From Novosphingobium sp. (lineage in GTDB: Bacteria; Pseudomonadota; Alphaproteobacteria; Sphingomonadales; Sphingomonadaceae): a DNA stretch of 64,000 nt. The DNA lies in contig JADJYM010000016.1 in NCBI GenBank assembly GCA_016719755.1, forward strand, positions 248,001-312,000, given 5' to 3'. The notes under the pieces were generated by a model, which was not told the origin of the DNA, did no database searches, and saw nothing but the letters and a program-made list of their open reading frames with translations. Below, piece by piece: positions 26,440-35,294 of this stretch; the first letter of the stretch is position 1; each line of letters starts with the position of its first letter. The position numbers and the translations under genes are program-made.

Positions 26440-27695
26440 ATTCTGCCGCGCCGCCCCCTGACACCCGCCTGACCGCCCCTGGCCGCGCGCTGGCCCCGTT
26501 CCGGTTTCCGGCGTTCCGGGCCATCTGGACCGCGAACCTGGTTTCCAACTTTGGCGCGATGATCCAGTCGGTCGGGGCGGCCTGGCTGATGACCGATCTG
26601 ACCACTTCGCACCAGCTGGTGGCGCTGGTCCAGGCATCGACGACGATTCCCGTCATGCTGCTGGCAGTCTTCGCGGGCGCGATCGCCGACAATTACGACC
26701 GGCGGCTGGTGATGCTGGCGGCACAGGCGGTGATGCTGGCGGTTTCCGCGACACTGGCCGTACTGACCATGCTGGACCGGATCGGACCGCTGTCGCTGCT
26801 GGTCTGCACGCTGGCGGTGGGTTGCGGCACGGCGCTCAACGGCCCGGCGTGGCAGGCGTCGGTGCGGATGCAGGTGGGAGCCGCCGACCTGCCCCAGGCG
26901 ATTTCGCTCAATACCATCGCCTTCAACCTGGCGCGCAGCGTCGGACCGGCCCTGGGCGGTCTGCTGATTTCGCTGACCGGGCCTGAAGTGGGCTTTACCG
27001 TCAATACATTCAGCTATCTCGCGCTGATCATCGTTCTGCTGCGCTGGCGGCCGGAACAGCCGCCGCGCCAACGCCAGCCGATGCTCGCCTCGATCATGAC
27101 GGGCCTGCGATTCTGCGCCGGATCCGACCCGGTGCGCCGGGTGCTGACTCGCGGCCTGGTGTTCGGCTTTGGCGCGGCGGGGATCCAGGGCCTGCTGCCG
27201 TTGCTCGTGCGCCATCAATTGCAGGGCGGCGAAGTGCAGTACGGACTGGCGCTGGGCGCGTTCGGAATCGGCTCGATCGTGACCGCACTGTGGATTGCGC
27301 CGGCCCGCCGCCGCTGGGGCAGCGAGGCTGTGGTAACCGGGGCCTCGCTGGCCTTTGCAGTCGCCATCGTGCCGCTTGCCCTGACCCAGTCGCTGGGCGT
27401 GGCGCTGATCTGCCTGCTGGTCGCGGGCGGGGGCTGGGTGGCAATCCTGACCACGCTCAACGTCGCCATGCAGCTGCGCTCACCCGAAGCGATCCTGGGC
27501 CGCTGCATGGCGATCTACCAGGCCGTTGCCTTTGGCGGCATGGCGATCGGCGCCTATACCCTGGGACTGGTGGCGGACCTTACCGGTACGAGCACCGCAA
27601 TCCTCGGCGCGGCGGGCCTGATCGCCGGATCATTGCCGCTGCTGCGCCGCTTCGCGCCGATGCCCGCGCGCGAAGAAGGCCGCGTTGTGGCATGA
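26436..27695 (+). CDS. Major facilitator superfamily transporter
   Basis: A 419-residue transporter with twelve predicted helices, resembling the MFS_3 (enterobactin/drug exporter-like) group. The N-terminus FPAFRAIWTANLVSNFGAMIQSVGAAWLM and the loop 2-3 motif region ADNYDRRLVM are characteristic. The start is a GTG (VNSAAPPPDT) whose GTGA overlaps the stop of the DUF1294 gene. The substrate is not predictable. A 14-bp perfect palindrome follows just after the stop. Confidence 0.85.
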   Translation: MNSAAPPPDTRLTAPGRALAPFRFPAFRAIWTANLVSNFGAMIQSVGAAWLMTDLTTSHQLVALVQASTTIPVMLLAVFAGAIADNYDRRLVMLAAQAVMLAVSATLAVLTMLDRIGPLSLLVCTLAVGCGTALNGPAWQASVRMQVGAADLPQAISLNTIAFNLARSVGPALGGLLISLTGPEVGFTVNTFSYLALIIVLLRWRPEQPPRQRQPMLASIMTGLRFCAGSDPVRRVLTRGLVFGFGAAGIQGLLPLLVRHQLQGGEVQYGLALGAFGIGSIVTALWIAPARRRWGSEAVVTGASLAFAVAIVPLALTQSLGVALICLLVAGGGWVAILTTLNVAMQLRSPEAILGRCMAIYQAVAFGGMAIGAYTLGLVADLTGTSTAILGAAGLIAGSLPLLRRFAPMPAREEGRVVA

Positions 27696-27697
27696 CG

Positions 27698-27755
27698 GCA
27701 TGACGTCATGCGTTGGCGGTGCAAAAGTTGCGGCGCGACTTAACAGTTAATTTAC
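27698..27755 (+). promoter_or_regulatory. Palindrome and CtrA-like box before the PAS gene
   Basis: GCATGACGTCATGC (27698-27711) is a perfect 14-bp palindrome three bases after the MFS stop. About 30 bases on, TTAA-N7-TTTAC (27740-27755) differs by one base from the CtrA consensus TTAA-N7-TTAAC. The pair precedes the PAS-domain gene at 27802 and could form its control region. Both calls are by eye. Confidence 0.4.
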
Positions 27756-27801
27756 CACGTTGCGCCAAAACGGGATCCGACAGGGATTGGTGGGGTTCCA
27801 C

Positions 27802-29214
27802 ATGGACACGTATCGCGGGAATTTTCTGGACAGCGCCGATAGCGCCCAGGACGAATACGACCTTGGCGAGGATGAGATCGTGCGCGAGCCGCCGCCCTCG
27901 ATCATCGGCCAGGATGAGCGCCGGATGCAGGTGCGCGCCTATAATCATTGGGCCAGCCTGCTCGACAATCGCAACTTCCCCTCGATCGAGGACCTCGATC
28001 CGGAAGCCTTGCCCGATTTCGGCCCGTTCAGTGTGCTGCTGGATTTCACCGGCGGGATCGAGAATCCCTCGATCCAGTTCCTTGGCGACAAGCTGGCCGA
28101 GGAATGCGGCGCAGAGGATACGATTTCGACCCTGTCGGACGTGCCCAGCCGTTCGCTGCTGTCGCGCATCACCGACCATTACATGCAGATCCTGGCCAAC
28201 CAGGCGCCGATCGGCTTCGAGGCGGAATTCGTCAATCAGCGCGAATCGACGATCCTCTATCGCGGAATCCTGCTGCCGTTCTCCAGCGACGACGAGACGA
28301 TCGACTTCATCTACGGAGTGATCAACTGGAAGGAACTGGCCGACCAGAAGACCACCGACGCGCTGCTGCTGGAAATCGACCAGGCACTGGAAAGCCCGCC
28401 GGCCGGTTCGGGACGCGGCGATGCGCTGACCGACTGGGCGGATGGCCCGGCCGACATCCAGGGCGGCGACGACGTGCTGGACCTTGCCGGGCTGGCGATG
28501 GATGACGATGGCCTGGCTCATTCCGGCCTGCCCTTGCCCGCTTTCGGCGGAGACGAGTTCGGCAGCGATGATTTCGGCACTGCCGAACTGCCCGCCGAAA
28601 CCGCCACCGGCATGGAACTGGCGGACTGGCTCGCCTCGGCCCGCGAACTGGCTGATGCCGCGCGCGGTTCGGAAGACCGCACCCGTCAGGCACTCTATGC
28701 CGCAATCGGCCGTGCCTATGACTTTTCGCTCGCCGCCGCCGATGCTCCCGACGAATTCGCCGAACTGGTCGCCGATTCCGGCCTGACCGTGCAGGACCGC
28801 GCGCCGATGACCCCGGTGGTCAAGCTGGTGTTCGGCGCGGATTACGACAAGACACGGCTTACCGAATATGCCTCCGCGCTCAGCCACGCGCACCGACTGC
28901 AGCTCGAGCGCGGCTCGCTGTCGCGCTATCTCGGGGAGTTCCCGGGCGGGCTGAAAGGTGTCGTTACCGAGGAACGCCGGATCAAGCGCGAGGAAAGCGG
29001 GCTTCCCGCCGACCAGCGCGATACCCCGCGCGAGGCGCTGGCCCGCAAGCTGCGCAAGCTCGACTATGCCCCGCTCGATGCCGTGGCGAGCGAAGGCAGC
29101 GAATTCACGCTGCTGGTCGCGCGGCGCCTGCCGGATGGTCAGGTGGTCCTGCTGGGCGAGATCGCCGAGGACATTGCCCTGCTCGAACGCGCGGCGCGCA
29201 AGTTGCTGGCCTGA
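27802..29214 (+). CDS. PAS-domain (PAS_5-like) protein
   Basis: A 470-residue soluble, strongly acidic protein. The first 190 residues resemble the alphaproteobacterial PAS_5 domain (QVRAYNHWASLLDNRNFPSI, DFTGGIENPSIQFLG, and NQAPIGFEAEFVN followed by LPFSSDDETIDFIYGVINW). A low-complexity acidic linker follows (residues about 200-260). The C-terminal 200 residues are helical and unassigned. I start at the ATG at 27802 (MDTYRGNF). The upstream CtrA-like site and the similarity to cell-cycle-linked PAS proteins hint at a role in growth or stationary-phase control. Confidence 0.7.
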   Translation: MDTYRGNFLDSADSAQDEYDLGEDEIVREPPPSIIGQDERRMQVRAYNHWASLLDNRNFPSIEDLDPEALPDFGPFSVLLDFTGGIENPSIQFLGDKLAEECGAEDTISTLSDVPSRSLLSRITDHYMQILANQAPIGFEAEFVNQRESTILYRGILLPFSSDDETIDFIYGVINWKELADQKTTDALLLEIDQALESPPAGSGRGDALTDWADGPADIQGGDDVLDLAGLAMDDDGLAHSGLPLPAFGGDEFGSDDFGTAELPAETATGMELADWLASARELADAARGSEDRTRQALYAAIGRAYDFSLAAADAPDEFAELVADSGLTVQDRAPMTPVVKLVFGADYDKTRLTEYASALSHAHRLQLERGSLSRYLGEFPGGLKGVVTEERRIKREESGLPADQRDTPREALARKLRKLDYAPLDAVASEGSEFTLLVARRLPDGQVVLLGEIAEDIALLERAARKLLA

Positions 29215-29242
29215 TACAAACTCTGCCTGAACAGCGAGAGGG

Positions 29243-29270
29243 GGGCGCCGTTCCTTTGGGAATGGCGCCC
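29243..29270 (+). terminator. Intrinsic terminator after the PAS gene
   Basis: An 11-bp stem (GGGCGCCGTTC pairing with GAATGGCGCCC, one G-T pair) with a 6-base loop, followed by TTCGGCATTTT. It sits 28 bases after the PAS-protein stop. Confidence 0.75.
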
Positions 29271-29299
29271 TTCGGCATTTTCGGCGATAGACTGCACCG

Positions 29300-30256
29300 A
29301 TGGCACGAGCAGCGGGGCGCAGGCGGATCGGCATGACGGGAGGATTCGCGGTTTTCCTGCTGGTAGCGGTCCTGCTCGGTCTGGGTGGCCTCAAGCTGGC
29401 AATCGATCGCAATCCGGCCGGAACGCTGGACACGGCGGACCGCCTGCTGGGCGGAACGGCCGGAACACGGGTAGCCGCAACCGGTCTCGCCTATGGCCCC
29501 CTGCCCCGCCAGCGGCTTGAAGTCATCGTGCCTGATGCCCTTTTGCCGCACCCCCGGCCGGTGCTGGTCTTCATCCACGGCGGGTCCTGGGAAAGCGGCG
29601 ACGGGGCGGACTATCATTTCATCGGCCGTACCTTTGCCCGGCACGGCTACGTCGTGGTCCTGCCCAGTTATCGGCTGGCCTCCGAGGGCGTCTATCCGCG
29701 CATGCTGGAGGACGGCGCGCAGGCGCTGGCCTGGGTGCGCGGCCATATCGCGGGGTACGGCGGCGATCCGGGGCGCGTGGTGCTCGCCGGGCACAGCGCG
29801 GGGGCCTACAACGCGGCTATGCTGGCGCTGGAACGGCAATGGCTTCGCCGCGCGGGCGTGGAAGATGGCTTCGTCAAGGGCGTTGTCGGGCTGGCCGGTC
29901 CCTATGATTTCCACCCCTTCACCAGCGATTCGGCGCGGCGGGCGTTCGGCCATGTAACTCCGCCCGAGCAGACCCAGCCGATCCGCTTCGTGCGCGGGGA
30001 TGCACCGCCGATGCTGCTGATCACCGGCACCGGAGACACCACGGTCAAGCCGCGCAACACCACCGCGCTGGCCGCAGCGCTGCGCCAGGCCGGAGCGCCG
30101 GTGGAAGAGCTGTACCTGCCCGGCGTCGATCATTCGCAGATCGTGATGAAGCTGGCCGTGCCCTTCAGCCGCGATGACCGTGTGCTCAAGGCGAAGCTGG
30201 CCTTTCTTGCCCGCATGGCCCCGCCTTCAGCGCCGGTTCAGGCGCAGGTCCGCTAG
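29300..30256 (+). CDS. Membrane-anchored or exported esterase (HSL-like alpha/beta hydrolase)
   Basis: A 318-residue carboxylesterase-type hydrolase. After an N-terminal hydrophobic helix (GFAVFLLVAVLLGLGGLKL) comes the oxyanion-hole sequence VFIHGGSWESGD, the nucleophile elbow VLAGHSAGAYNAAM, an Asp in LLITGTGDTTVKP and a His in PGVDHSQIV. This is the HSL/arylformamidase-like group of secreted esterases. The ATG at 29300 is used; a second ATG at 29333 is possible. It sits 10 bases before the M48 protease gene. Confidence 0.87.
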   Translation: MARAAGRRRIGMTGGFAVFLLVAVLLGLGGLKLAIDRNPAGTLDTADRLLGGTAGTRVAATGLAYGPLPRQRLEVIVPDALLPHPRPVLVFIHGGSWESGDGADYHFIGRTFARHGYVVVLPSYRLASEGVYPRMLEDGAQALAWVRGHIAGYGGDPGRVVLAGHSAGAYNAAMLALERQWLRRAGVEDGFVKGVVGLAGPYDFHPFTSDSARRAFGHVTPPEQTQPIRFVRGDAPPMLLITGTGDTTVKPRNTTALAAALRQAGAPVEELYLPGVDHSQIVMKLAVPFSRDDRVLKAKLAFLARMAPPSAPVQAQVR

Positions 30257-30266
30257 GCTGGGAACG

Positions 30267-31631
30267 ATGCGAACCTTGCCCCGCTTCCTCGCCCATGCCG
30301 CAGCAGCGCTCGCCGCGCTCGTGCTCGCCGTGCAGCCGGCCACGGCGCAGTCGATCCTGCGCGATGCCGAGACCGAGGCCCTGCTGCGCGACATGGCAAA
30401 CCCCCTGGTCAGCGCCGCCGGGCTGGACCCGCGCAATGTCGACGTGGTGATGATCAACGACCCATCACTCAACGCTTTCGTGGCGGGCGGGCAGGTGGTC
30501 TACCTCCATTCGGGCCTGATCAACGAGGCAGGCAGCGCCAACGAAGTGCAGGGCGTGATTGCCCACGAACTGGGCCATATCACCGGCGGCCACGTGATCA
30601 GCGATGGCGGCGGCAAGGCCGCGACAGGCATCTCGATCCTGTCGCTGCTGCTGGGCGTGGCGGCGGCCGCGGCGGGAGCCGGGGATGCCGCGATGGGCGT
30701 GCTGATGGCCGGCCAGCAGGCGGCGCTGGGCAAGTACCTGGCCTTCAGCCGGGGCCAGGAAGCCAGCGCCGACGCGGCGGGCGCGCAGTACCTGTCGAAG
30801 GCCGGGATCACCGGGCGCGGCTCGATCACCTTCTTCAAGCGGCTCCAGAACATGGAGTACCGCTATGGCTTCTCCCGCAACGCCGACACCGAGTTCTATT
30901 CGTCCCATCCGATGACTTCGGACCGGATCACCACCCTGGAAGACACCTACCAGGCCGATCCGGCGTGGAACAAGCCGCCCGATCCGGCGATCGAGGAGCG
31001 GTTCCAGCGGGTCAAGGCCAAGCTGGTGGGCTATGTCGCCGAACCCCAGCGCACGCTGCAGCTTTATCCCGAAACGGTGCAGACCGTGCCGGCGCGCTAC
31101 GCCCGGGCCTATGCCTTTCACAAGGACGCCCAGCTTGAGAGGGCCATGGCAGAGGTCGATGCACTGCTCGCCGCCTCGCCCAGCGATCCCTATTTCCTCG
31201 AACTCAAGGGCCAGATCCTGCTTGAGGCTGGCAAGCCCCGGGAAGCGCTGGCGCCCCTGCGCCGCGCAACCGAGCTGACCGCCAACCAGCCGCTGATCGC
31301 CACCACTTTCGGGCACGCGCTGATCGCCACCGAGGACAAGGCCAATTTCCAGGAAGCCGAACGCGTGCTGAAAGCCGCCGTCGCGCGCGACCGCGAGAAT
31401 CCGTTCGCCTGGTATCAGCTTGGCACGGTCTATGCCGCCAATGGCGACCTGCCCCGGGCGCGGCTGGCCAGTGCGGAACAGCAGGTGATGAGCCTGCGCT
31501 TCCAGCAGGCCCTCGCCAGCGCCGAGGCGGCCGAAGCGAGCCTGCCGAAAGGCTCCCCCGACTGGCTGCGGGCCCAGGACATCGCGATGCAGGCGCGCGC
31601 CGAGATTGAACGCAGCGCCAAACGCAAGTAG
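30267..31631 (+). CDS. Periplasmic M48 metalloprotease with TPR repeats (BepA/YfgC-like)
   Basis: A 454-residue secreted zinc protease. A signal peptide ending near PATAQS is followed by the M48 domain with the zinc motif HELGH (in GVIAHELGHITGGH) and the third ligand in EASADAAGAQYL. The C-terminal part contains TPR-like helical repeats. This is the architecture of BepA/YfgC, which assists or degrades outer-membrane beta-barrel proteins. The start at 30267 gives a proper signal peptide. The adjacent DsbA-like gene, 10 bases downstream, supports a periplasmic quality-control unit. Confidence 0.92.
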   Translation: MRTLPRFLAHAAAALAALVLAVQPATAQSILRDAETEALLRDMANPLVSAAGLDPRNVDVVMINDPSLNAFVAGGQVVYLHSGLINEAGSANEVQGVIAHELGHITGGHVISDGGGKAATGISILSLLLGVAAAAAGAGDAAMGVLMAGQQAALGKYLAFSRGQEASADAAGAQYLSKAGITGRGSITFFKRLQNMEYRYGFSRNADTEFYSSHPMTSDRITTLEDTYQADPAWNKPPDPAIEERFQRVKAKLVGYVAEPQRTLQLYPETVQTVPARYARAYAFHKDAQLERAMAEVDALLAASPSDPYFLELKGQILLEAGKPREALAPLRRATELTANQPLIATTFGHALIATEDKANFQEAERVLKAAVARDRENPFAWYQLGTVYAANGDLPRARLASAEQQVMSLRFQQALASAEAAEASLPKGSPDWLRAQDIAMQARAEIERSAKRK

Positions 31632-31640
31632 GCGAAAACG

Positions 31641-32363
31641 ATGACCCAGGCCCCGGCACGTTCGCCCTCCACCCTTGTGCTTGCGCTCGCCGGCACGGTG
31701 CTCCTCCTGCTCGGCGCGATTGGCGGCTGGCTGTTCGAATCGCGGCGGATGGAGCAGGCCGTGCGCACCACCCTGCTCGAAAATCCCGAGATCCTGCCCG
31801 AGGCAATGCAGAAGCTGCGCGAGCGCGAGACGGGCAAGCAGGTCGATGCCCTGGCCGCCAAGCTCACCGAGCCGTTCCCTGGCGCTGTGCTCGGCAATCC
31901 GCAGGGCAAGGTTACCCTGGTCGAGTTCACCGATTTCGCCTGCACTTACTGCCGCGCCAGCGTGGCGGAGGTCGAGGCGCTGATCGCCGCCAATCCCGAC
32001 CTCAGGGTGGTCGTGCGCGATATGCCGATCCTCTCGCCCCAAAGCGCGGAGGCGGCCCGCATGGGCCTCGCCGCCGCCGAACAGGGCAAGTACGCGGCCT
32101 TCCACAAGGCGATGTTTGCCGCTGGCCGGCCCGACGCGCGGACCATCGCCGAGGCGGCCCGGTCAGCCGGGCTGGACATGGAGCGCGCCCGCAAGGTGAT
32201 CGCCGATCCGAAGACCGATGCGGAGCTTGCCGCCAATCTCGATTACGCGCGCCAGCTGGGCTTCGACGGCACGCCCAGCTGGGTGATTGGCGACCAGGCC
32301 TTCTCCGGTGCCGTGGGCCGCGACGTGCTCCAGAAGGCGATTACGGAGGCGCGCGAATCGTAG
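31641..32363 (+). CDS. DsbA-family thioredoxin-like protein
   Basis: A 240-residue thiol-disulfide oxidoreductase with an N-terminal membrane anchor (LVLALAGTVLLLLGAIGGWLF). The thioredoxin fold carries the active site FTDFACTYCRAS (CTYC, an unusual CxxC dipeptide) and the cis-Pro region FDGTPSWVIGDQAFSG. An N-terminal helical domain (DsbD_1-/Com1-like) precedes it. It probably forms or isomerises disulfides in periplasmic proteins, perhaps with the M48 protease encoded immediately upstream. Confidence 0.9.
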   Translation: MTQAPARSPSTLVLALAGTVLLLLGAIGGWLFESRRMEQAVRTTLLENPEILPEAMQKLRERETGKQVDALAAKLTEPFPGAVLGNPQGKVTLVEFTDFACTYCRASVAEVEALIAANPDLRVVVRDMPILSPQSAEAARMGLAAAEQGKYAAFHKAMFAAGRPDARTIAEAARSAGLDMERARKVIADPKTDAELAANLDYARQLGFDGTPSWVIGDQAFSGAVGRDVLQKAITEARES

Positions 32364-32402
32364 GATTTCGCCTACCCCGGCTTTTCTGCTAGCATAACCG
32401 CC

Positions 32403-33563
32403 ATGGCCGTGCTGCCCTTCCGCCCCACTCCCTTCTTTGCCAACAAGAACCGCGCCTTCTGGCGGCTGCAGGCCGTCGGCTGGGGCGGGGCGATGCTGCT
32501 GCGCGTGATGTCGAGCCTCGCCAACGAACAGCCGCTGTCGTTCCTGGTGCTGGTGCTGATCGAAACGATAACCGGCTTCTCGATCTCGCTGATTCTCGCG
32601 GTGATCTACCGCCAGCTGATCAACCGCCGCCCGATCGTCACCTGGGGAGTGACCGCGCTGGTCCTGCCGTTCGCGGTGGCGCTCTATGCCTTCATCGATG
32701 CGTGGGTGATCGGCCTCTACCGATCCGACACCGCAGCCAGCTTCGCGCAGTTGTTCATCGGCGTGTTCTTCTTCGATGCCACGCTGCTGGGGGCCTGGTC
32801 GGCGCTCTACTACGCGATCAACTTCTTCCTCCAGATCGAGGAGCAGAACGACCAGCTGCTGCGGCTGGAGAACCAGGCCACCCAGGCGCAGCTGGCCATG
32901 CTGCGCTACCAGCTCAATCCGCATTTCCTGTTCAACACGCTGAACTCGATCTCCACCCTGGTGCTGCTGAAGCAGACCGAGCCGGCCAATGCCATGCTCA
33001 GCCGGCTGTCCTCGTTCCTGCGCTATACCCTGGTCAACGAACCGACCGGCCGGGTCACCGTGGCGCAGGAGGTCGAGACGCTGAAGCTTTACCTCGACAT
33101 CGAGCGGATGCGCTTCGAGGAGCGGCTGCGCACCGCATTCCGGATCGATCCGCTCACCGAAGGCGCGCTCCTGCCCTCGCTGCTGCTCCAGCCGCTGGTC
33201 GAAAACGCGATCAAGTATGCGGTCAGCACCCAGGAGGCGGGCGCTGAAATCACCATCGCGGCGCAACTCGTCGGTCCAAACCTTCGCATCATCGTCTCCG
33301 ATACCGGGCCGGGATTGCAAAATACGCCCGGCGGCAACAGGTTCGCAGGCGTGACCTTCGATGGCGGCGAACCCGTGTCCACCGGCGTGGGCCTTGCGAA
33401 CATCCGCGACCGGCTGGCCCAGGCCTATGGCGAGGAGCATCGGTTCGAAACGATGGAGCCGCCCGAGGGCGGGTTTGCCGTGCTCATCGAAATCCCGTTC
33501 GAACGCCGCGAAGCCGCGGCGCCGGCGATTCCCGCCGAAGCACGCCCGGCGCTGGCCGGCTGA
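32403..33563 (+). CDS. LytS/AlgZ-type sensor histidine kinase
   Basis: A 386-residue membrane kinase. Four or so transmembrane helices fill the first 150 residues, with no large periplasmic domain, so the signal is probably sensed in the membrane. The His_kinase domain has the phospho-acceptor QLNPHFLFNTLNSISTL, and the ATPase region shows the N box (LLQPLVENAIKYAV) and G box (VSDTGPGL, GVGLANIRDRL). The LytTR regulator follows 20 bases later and must be its partner. Confidence 0.93.
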   Translation: MAVLPFRPTPFFANKNRAFWRLQAVGWGGAMLLRVMSSLANEQPLSFLVLVLIETITGFSISLILAVIYRQLINRRPIVTWGVTALVLPFAVALYAFIDAWVIGLYRSDTAASFAQLFIGVFFFDATLLGAWSALYYAINFFLQIEEQNDQLLRLENQATQAQLAMLRYQLNPHFLFNTLNSISTLVLLKQTEPANAMLSRLSSFLRYTLVNEPTGRVTVAQEVETLKLYLDIERMRFEERLRTAFRIDPLTEGALLPSLLLQPLVENAIKYAVSTQEAGAEITIAAQLVGPNLRIIVSDTGPGLQNTPGGNRFAGVTFDGGEPVSTGVGLANIRDRLAQAYGEEHRFETMEPPEGGFAVLIEIPFERREAAAPAIPAEARPALAG

Positions 33564-33583
33564 AACCTGATCGGAATGCCCGC

Positions 33584-34378
33584 ATGACCATCCGCACCAT
33601 CCTCGTCGACGATGAGAAGCTCGCCATCCAGGGGCTGATGTTGCGCCTCGAGAAGTTCCCCGACGTGGAAGTGATCGACACCTGCTCCAACGGGCGCGAG
33701 GCGATCCGCAAGATCAAGACCGAGAAGCCGGACCTCGTCTTCCTCGACATCCAGATGCCCGGCTTCGACGGGTTCTCGGTGGTCAAGGGCGTGATGGAGA
33801 TCGAGCCGCCCCTGATCGTCTTCGTCACCGCCTATCAGGAACACGCGGTCCGCGCCTTCGAGGCGAACGCGGTAAACTATCTGATGAAGCCGGTGGACGA
33901 GGACAAGCTGGCCGACACGCTGGAGCGAGTGCGCGTCCGCCTGTCGGAAAAGCACGCCGCCGAAGAGGCCGAAAAGCTCAAGAACGTGCTTGCCGAAGTC
34001 GCGCCCGACGCGATGGAAGCCATGCCGGACGAGGGCGAGAGCACCGCGCGCTACGAGAAGCTCATCAACATCAAGGACAAGGGCCAGATCTTCCGGGTCG
34101 ACGTCGATTCGATCGAGCGGATCGAGGCGGCGGGCGATTACATGGTGATCTACACCGCCGACAACAGCCTGATCCTGCGCGAAACGATGAAGGATCTGGA
34201 ACGTCGGCTCGACCCGCGCGTCTTCCAGCGCGTCCATCGCAGCTGGATCGTCAACCTCAACCAGGTACGCCAGGTCAAGCCGCACACCAACGGCGAATGC
34301 TTCCTGATCCTTGAATCCGGCGCCGACGTGAAGGTCAGCCGCTCCTACCGGGATGTGGTGGCCCGCTTCGTCCACTGA
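33584..34378 (+). CDS. LytTR-type response regulator
   Basis: A 264-residue regulator. The receiver domain (residues 1-120) has the acidic pocket VDDEKLAI, phospho-Asp in LVFLDIQMPGFDG, the conserved Thr (VFVTAYQEHAV) and Lys (NYLMKPVDEDKL). The C-terminal LytTR DNA-binding domain follows (IERIEAAGDYMVIYT, VFQRVHRSWIVNLNQV). It is paired with the LytS-like kinase directly upstream. Targets are unknown. Confidence 0.94.
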   Translation: MTIRTILVDDEKLAIQGLMLRLEKFPDVEVIDTCSNGREAIRKIKTEKPDLVFLDIQMPGFDGFSVVKGVMEIEPPLIVFVTAYQEHAVRAFEANAVNYLMKPVDEDKLADTLERVRVRLSEKHAAEEAEKLKNVLAEVAPDAMEAMPDEGESTARYEKLINIKDKGQIFRVDVDSIERIEAAGDYMVIYTADNSLILRETMKDLERRLDPRVFQRVHRSWIVNLNQVRQVKPHTNGECFLILESGADVKVSRSYRDVVARFVH

Positions 34379-34391
34379 CCTGCCGCGCTCG

Positions 34392-34410
34392 CCCCGGGCT
34401 TGACCCGGGG
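34392..34410. repeat. CCCGGGCTTGACCCGGG-type palindromic repeat
   Basis: CCCCGGG-CTTGA-CCCGGGG forms a 7-bp stem in the short gap between the LytTR regulator and nadC. I know this palindrome as a widespread intergenic repeat in alphaproteobacteria. It may act as a weak terminator, but no T run follows. Confidence 0.6.
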
Positions 34411-34433
34411 CCGCTGGCCGGTAAGTCCAGGGG

Positions 34434-35294
34434 ATGACCAGCTTCTCCCTCCCCGGCTTCGACCTCAACGCCTTCGTCCGCGCCACGCTTGACGAGGATC
34501 TTGGCCTTGGCCTGCCGGGCGGCGGCCGCGATGTGACCTGCGAGAGCGTGATCCCGGCGGATGCCCGTTTTTCCGGCGTGATGGACAGCCGCGATGCCAT
34601 AACCGTCGCCGGACTGCCGATCGCCGCCGAATTCTTTCGCGCGCTCGATCCCGCGATGGAGATCGAGCTGCTGGTCGAGGATGGCGCGCGCGTGCCCGCC
34701 GGAACCGATCTGATGCGCCTGTCCGGCAATGCCCGGGCGATGCTCACCGCCGAGCGCTCGGCGCTCAACACCGTGCAGCACCTTTCGGGCGTGGCTACCC
34801 TGACTCGGCGCTATGTCGATGCGATGCAGGGGAACGCCACCCTGCTCGATACCCGCAAGACCATCCCCGGCCTGCGCCACCTCGAAAAGTACGCGGTGCG
34901 GATGGGCGGCGCGCAGAACCACCGCATGGGGCTGTGGGACGCGGCGATGATCAAGGACAACCACGTTGCTGTTGCGGGCGGCGTGACCGAGGCAGTGCGC
35001 CGCGCGAAGGATGCCGGGGTCGAATGGATCATCTGCGAGGTTGACCATATCGACCAGATCGAACCGGCACTCGCGGGCGGCACCAGCCACCTCTTGTGCG
35101 ACAACATGACCCCCGCCCAGTTGCGCGAAGCCGTGACGCTGGTCGCTGGCCGGGTGCCGATCGAGGCTTCGGGCGGGGTGCGCCTTGATACCATCGCCGA
35201 AATTGCCGCGACGGGAGTGACCTACGTCTCGGTCGGCCGCCTGACGCAAAGCGCGCCCGCCGCAGACATCGGGCTTGATTTCACCCCGCTATGA
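34434..35294 (+). CDS. nadC: Nicotinate-nucleotide pyrophosphorylase (carboxylating)
   Basis: A 286-residue quinolinate phosphoribosyltransferase, which forms nicotinate mononucleotide from quinolinate and PRPP in NAD synthesis. Signature residues include AERSALNTVQHLSGVATLT, DTRKTIPGLRHLEKYAVRMGG and NHRMGLWDAAMIKDNH, and the C-terminal EASGGVRLDTI. The length is standard. Its end overlaps the RNase T2 gene by ATGA. Confidence 0.97.
   Translation: MTSFSLPGFDLNAFVRATLDEDLGLGLPGGGRDVTCESVIPADARFSGVMDSRDAITVAGLPIAAEFFRALDPAMEIELLVEDGARVPAGTDLMRLSGNARAMLTAERSALNTVQHLSGVATLTRRYVDAMQGNATLLDTRKTIPGLRHLEKYAVRMGGAQNHRMGLWDAAMIKDNHVAVAGGVTEAVRRAKDAGVEWIICEVDHIDQIEPALAGGTSHLLCDNMTPAQLREAVTLVAGRVPIEASGGVRLDTIAEIAATGVTYVSVGRLTQSAPAADIGLDFTPL

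Noticed and set aside
34392-34410. CCCGGG palindrome as a nadC operator
   Set aside because: The sequence is a common alphaproteobacterial intergenic repeat, so a specific regulatory role is unlikely.
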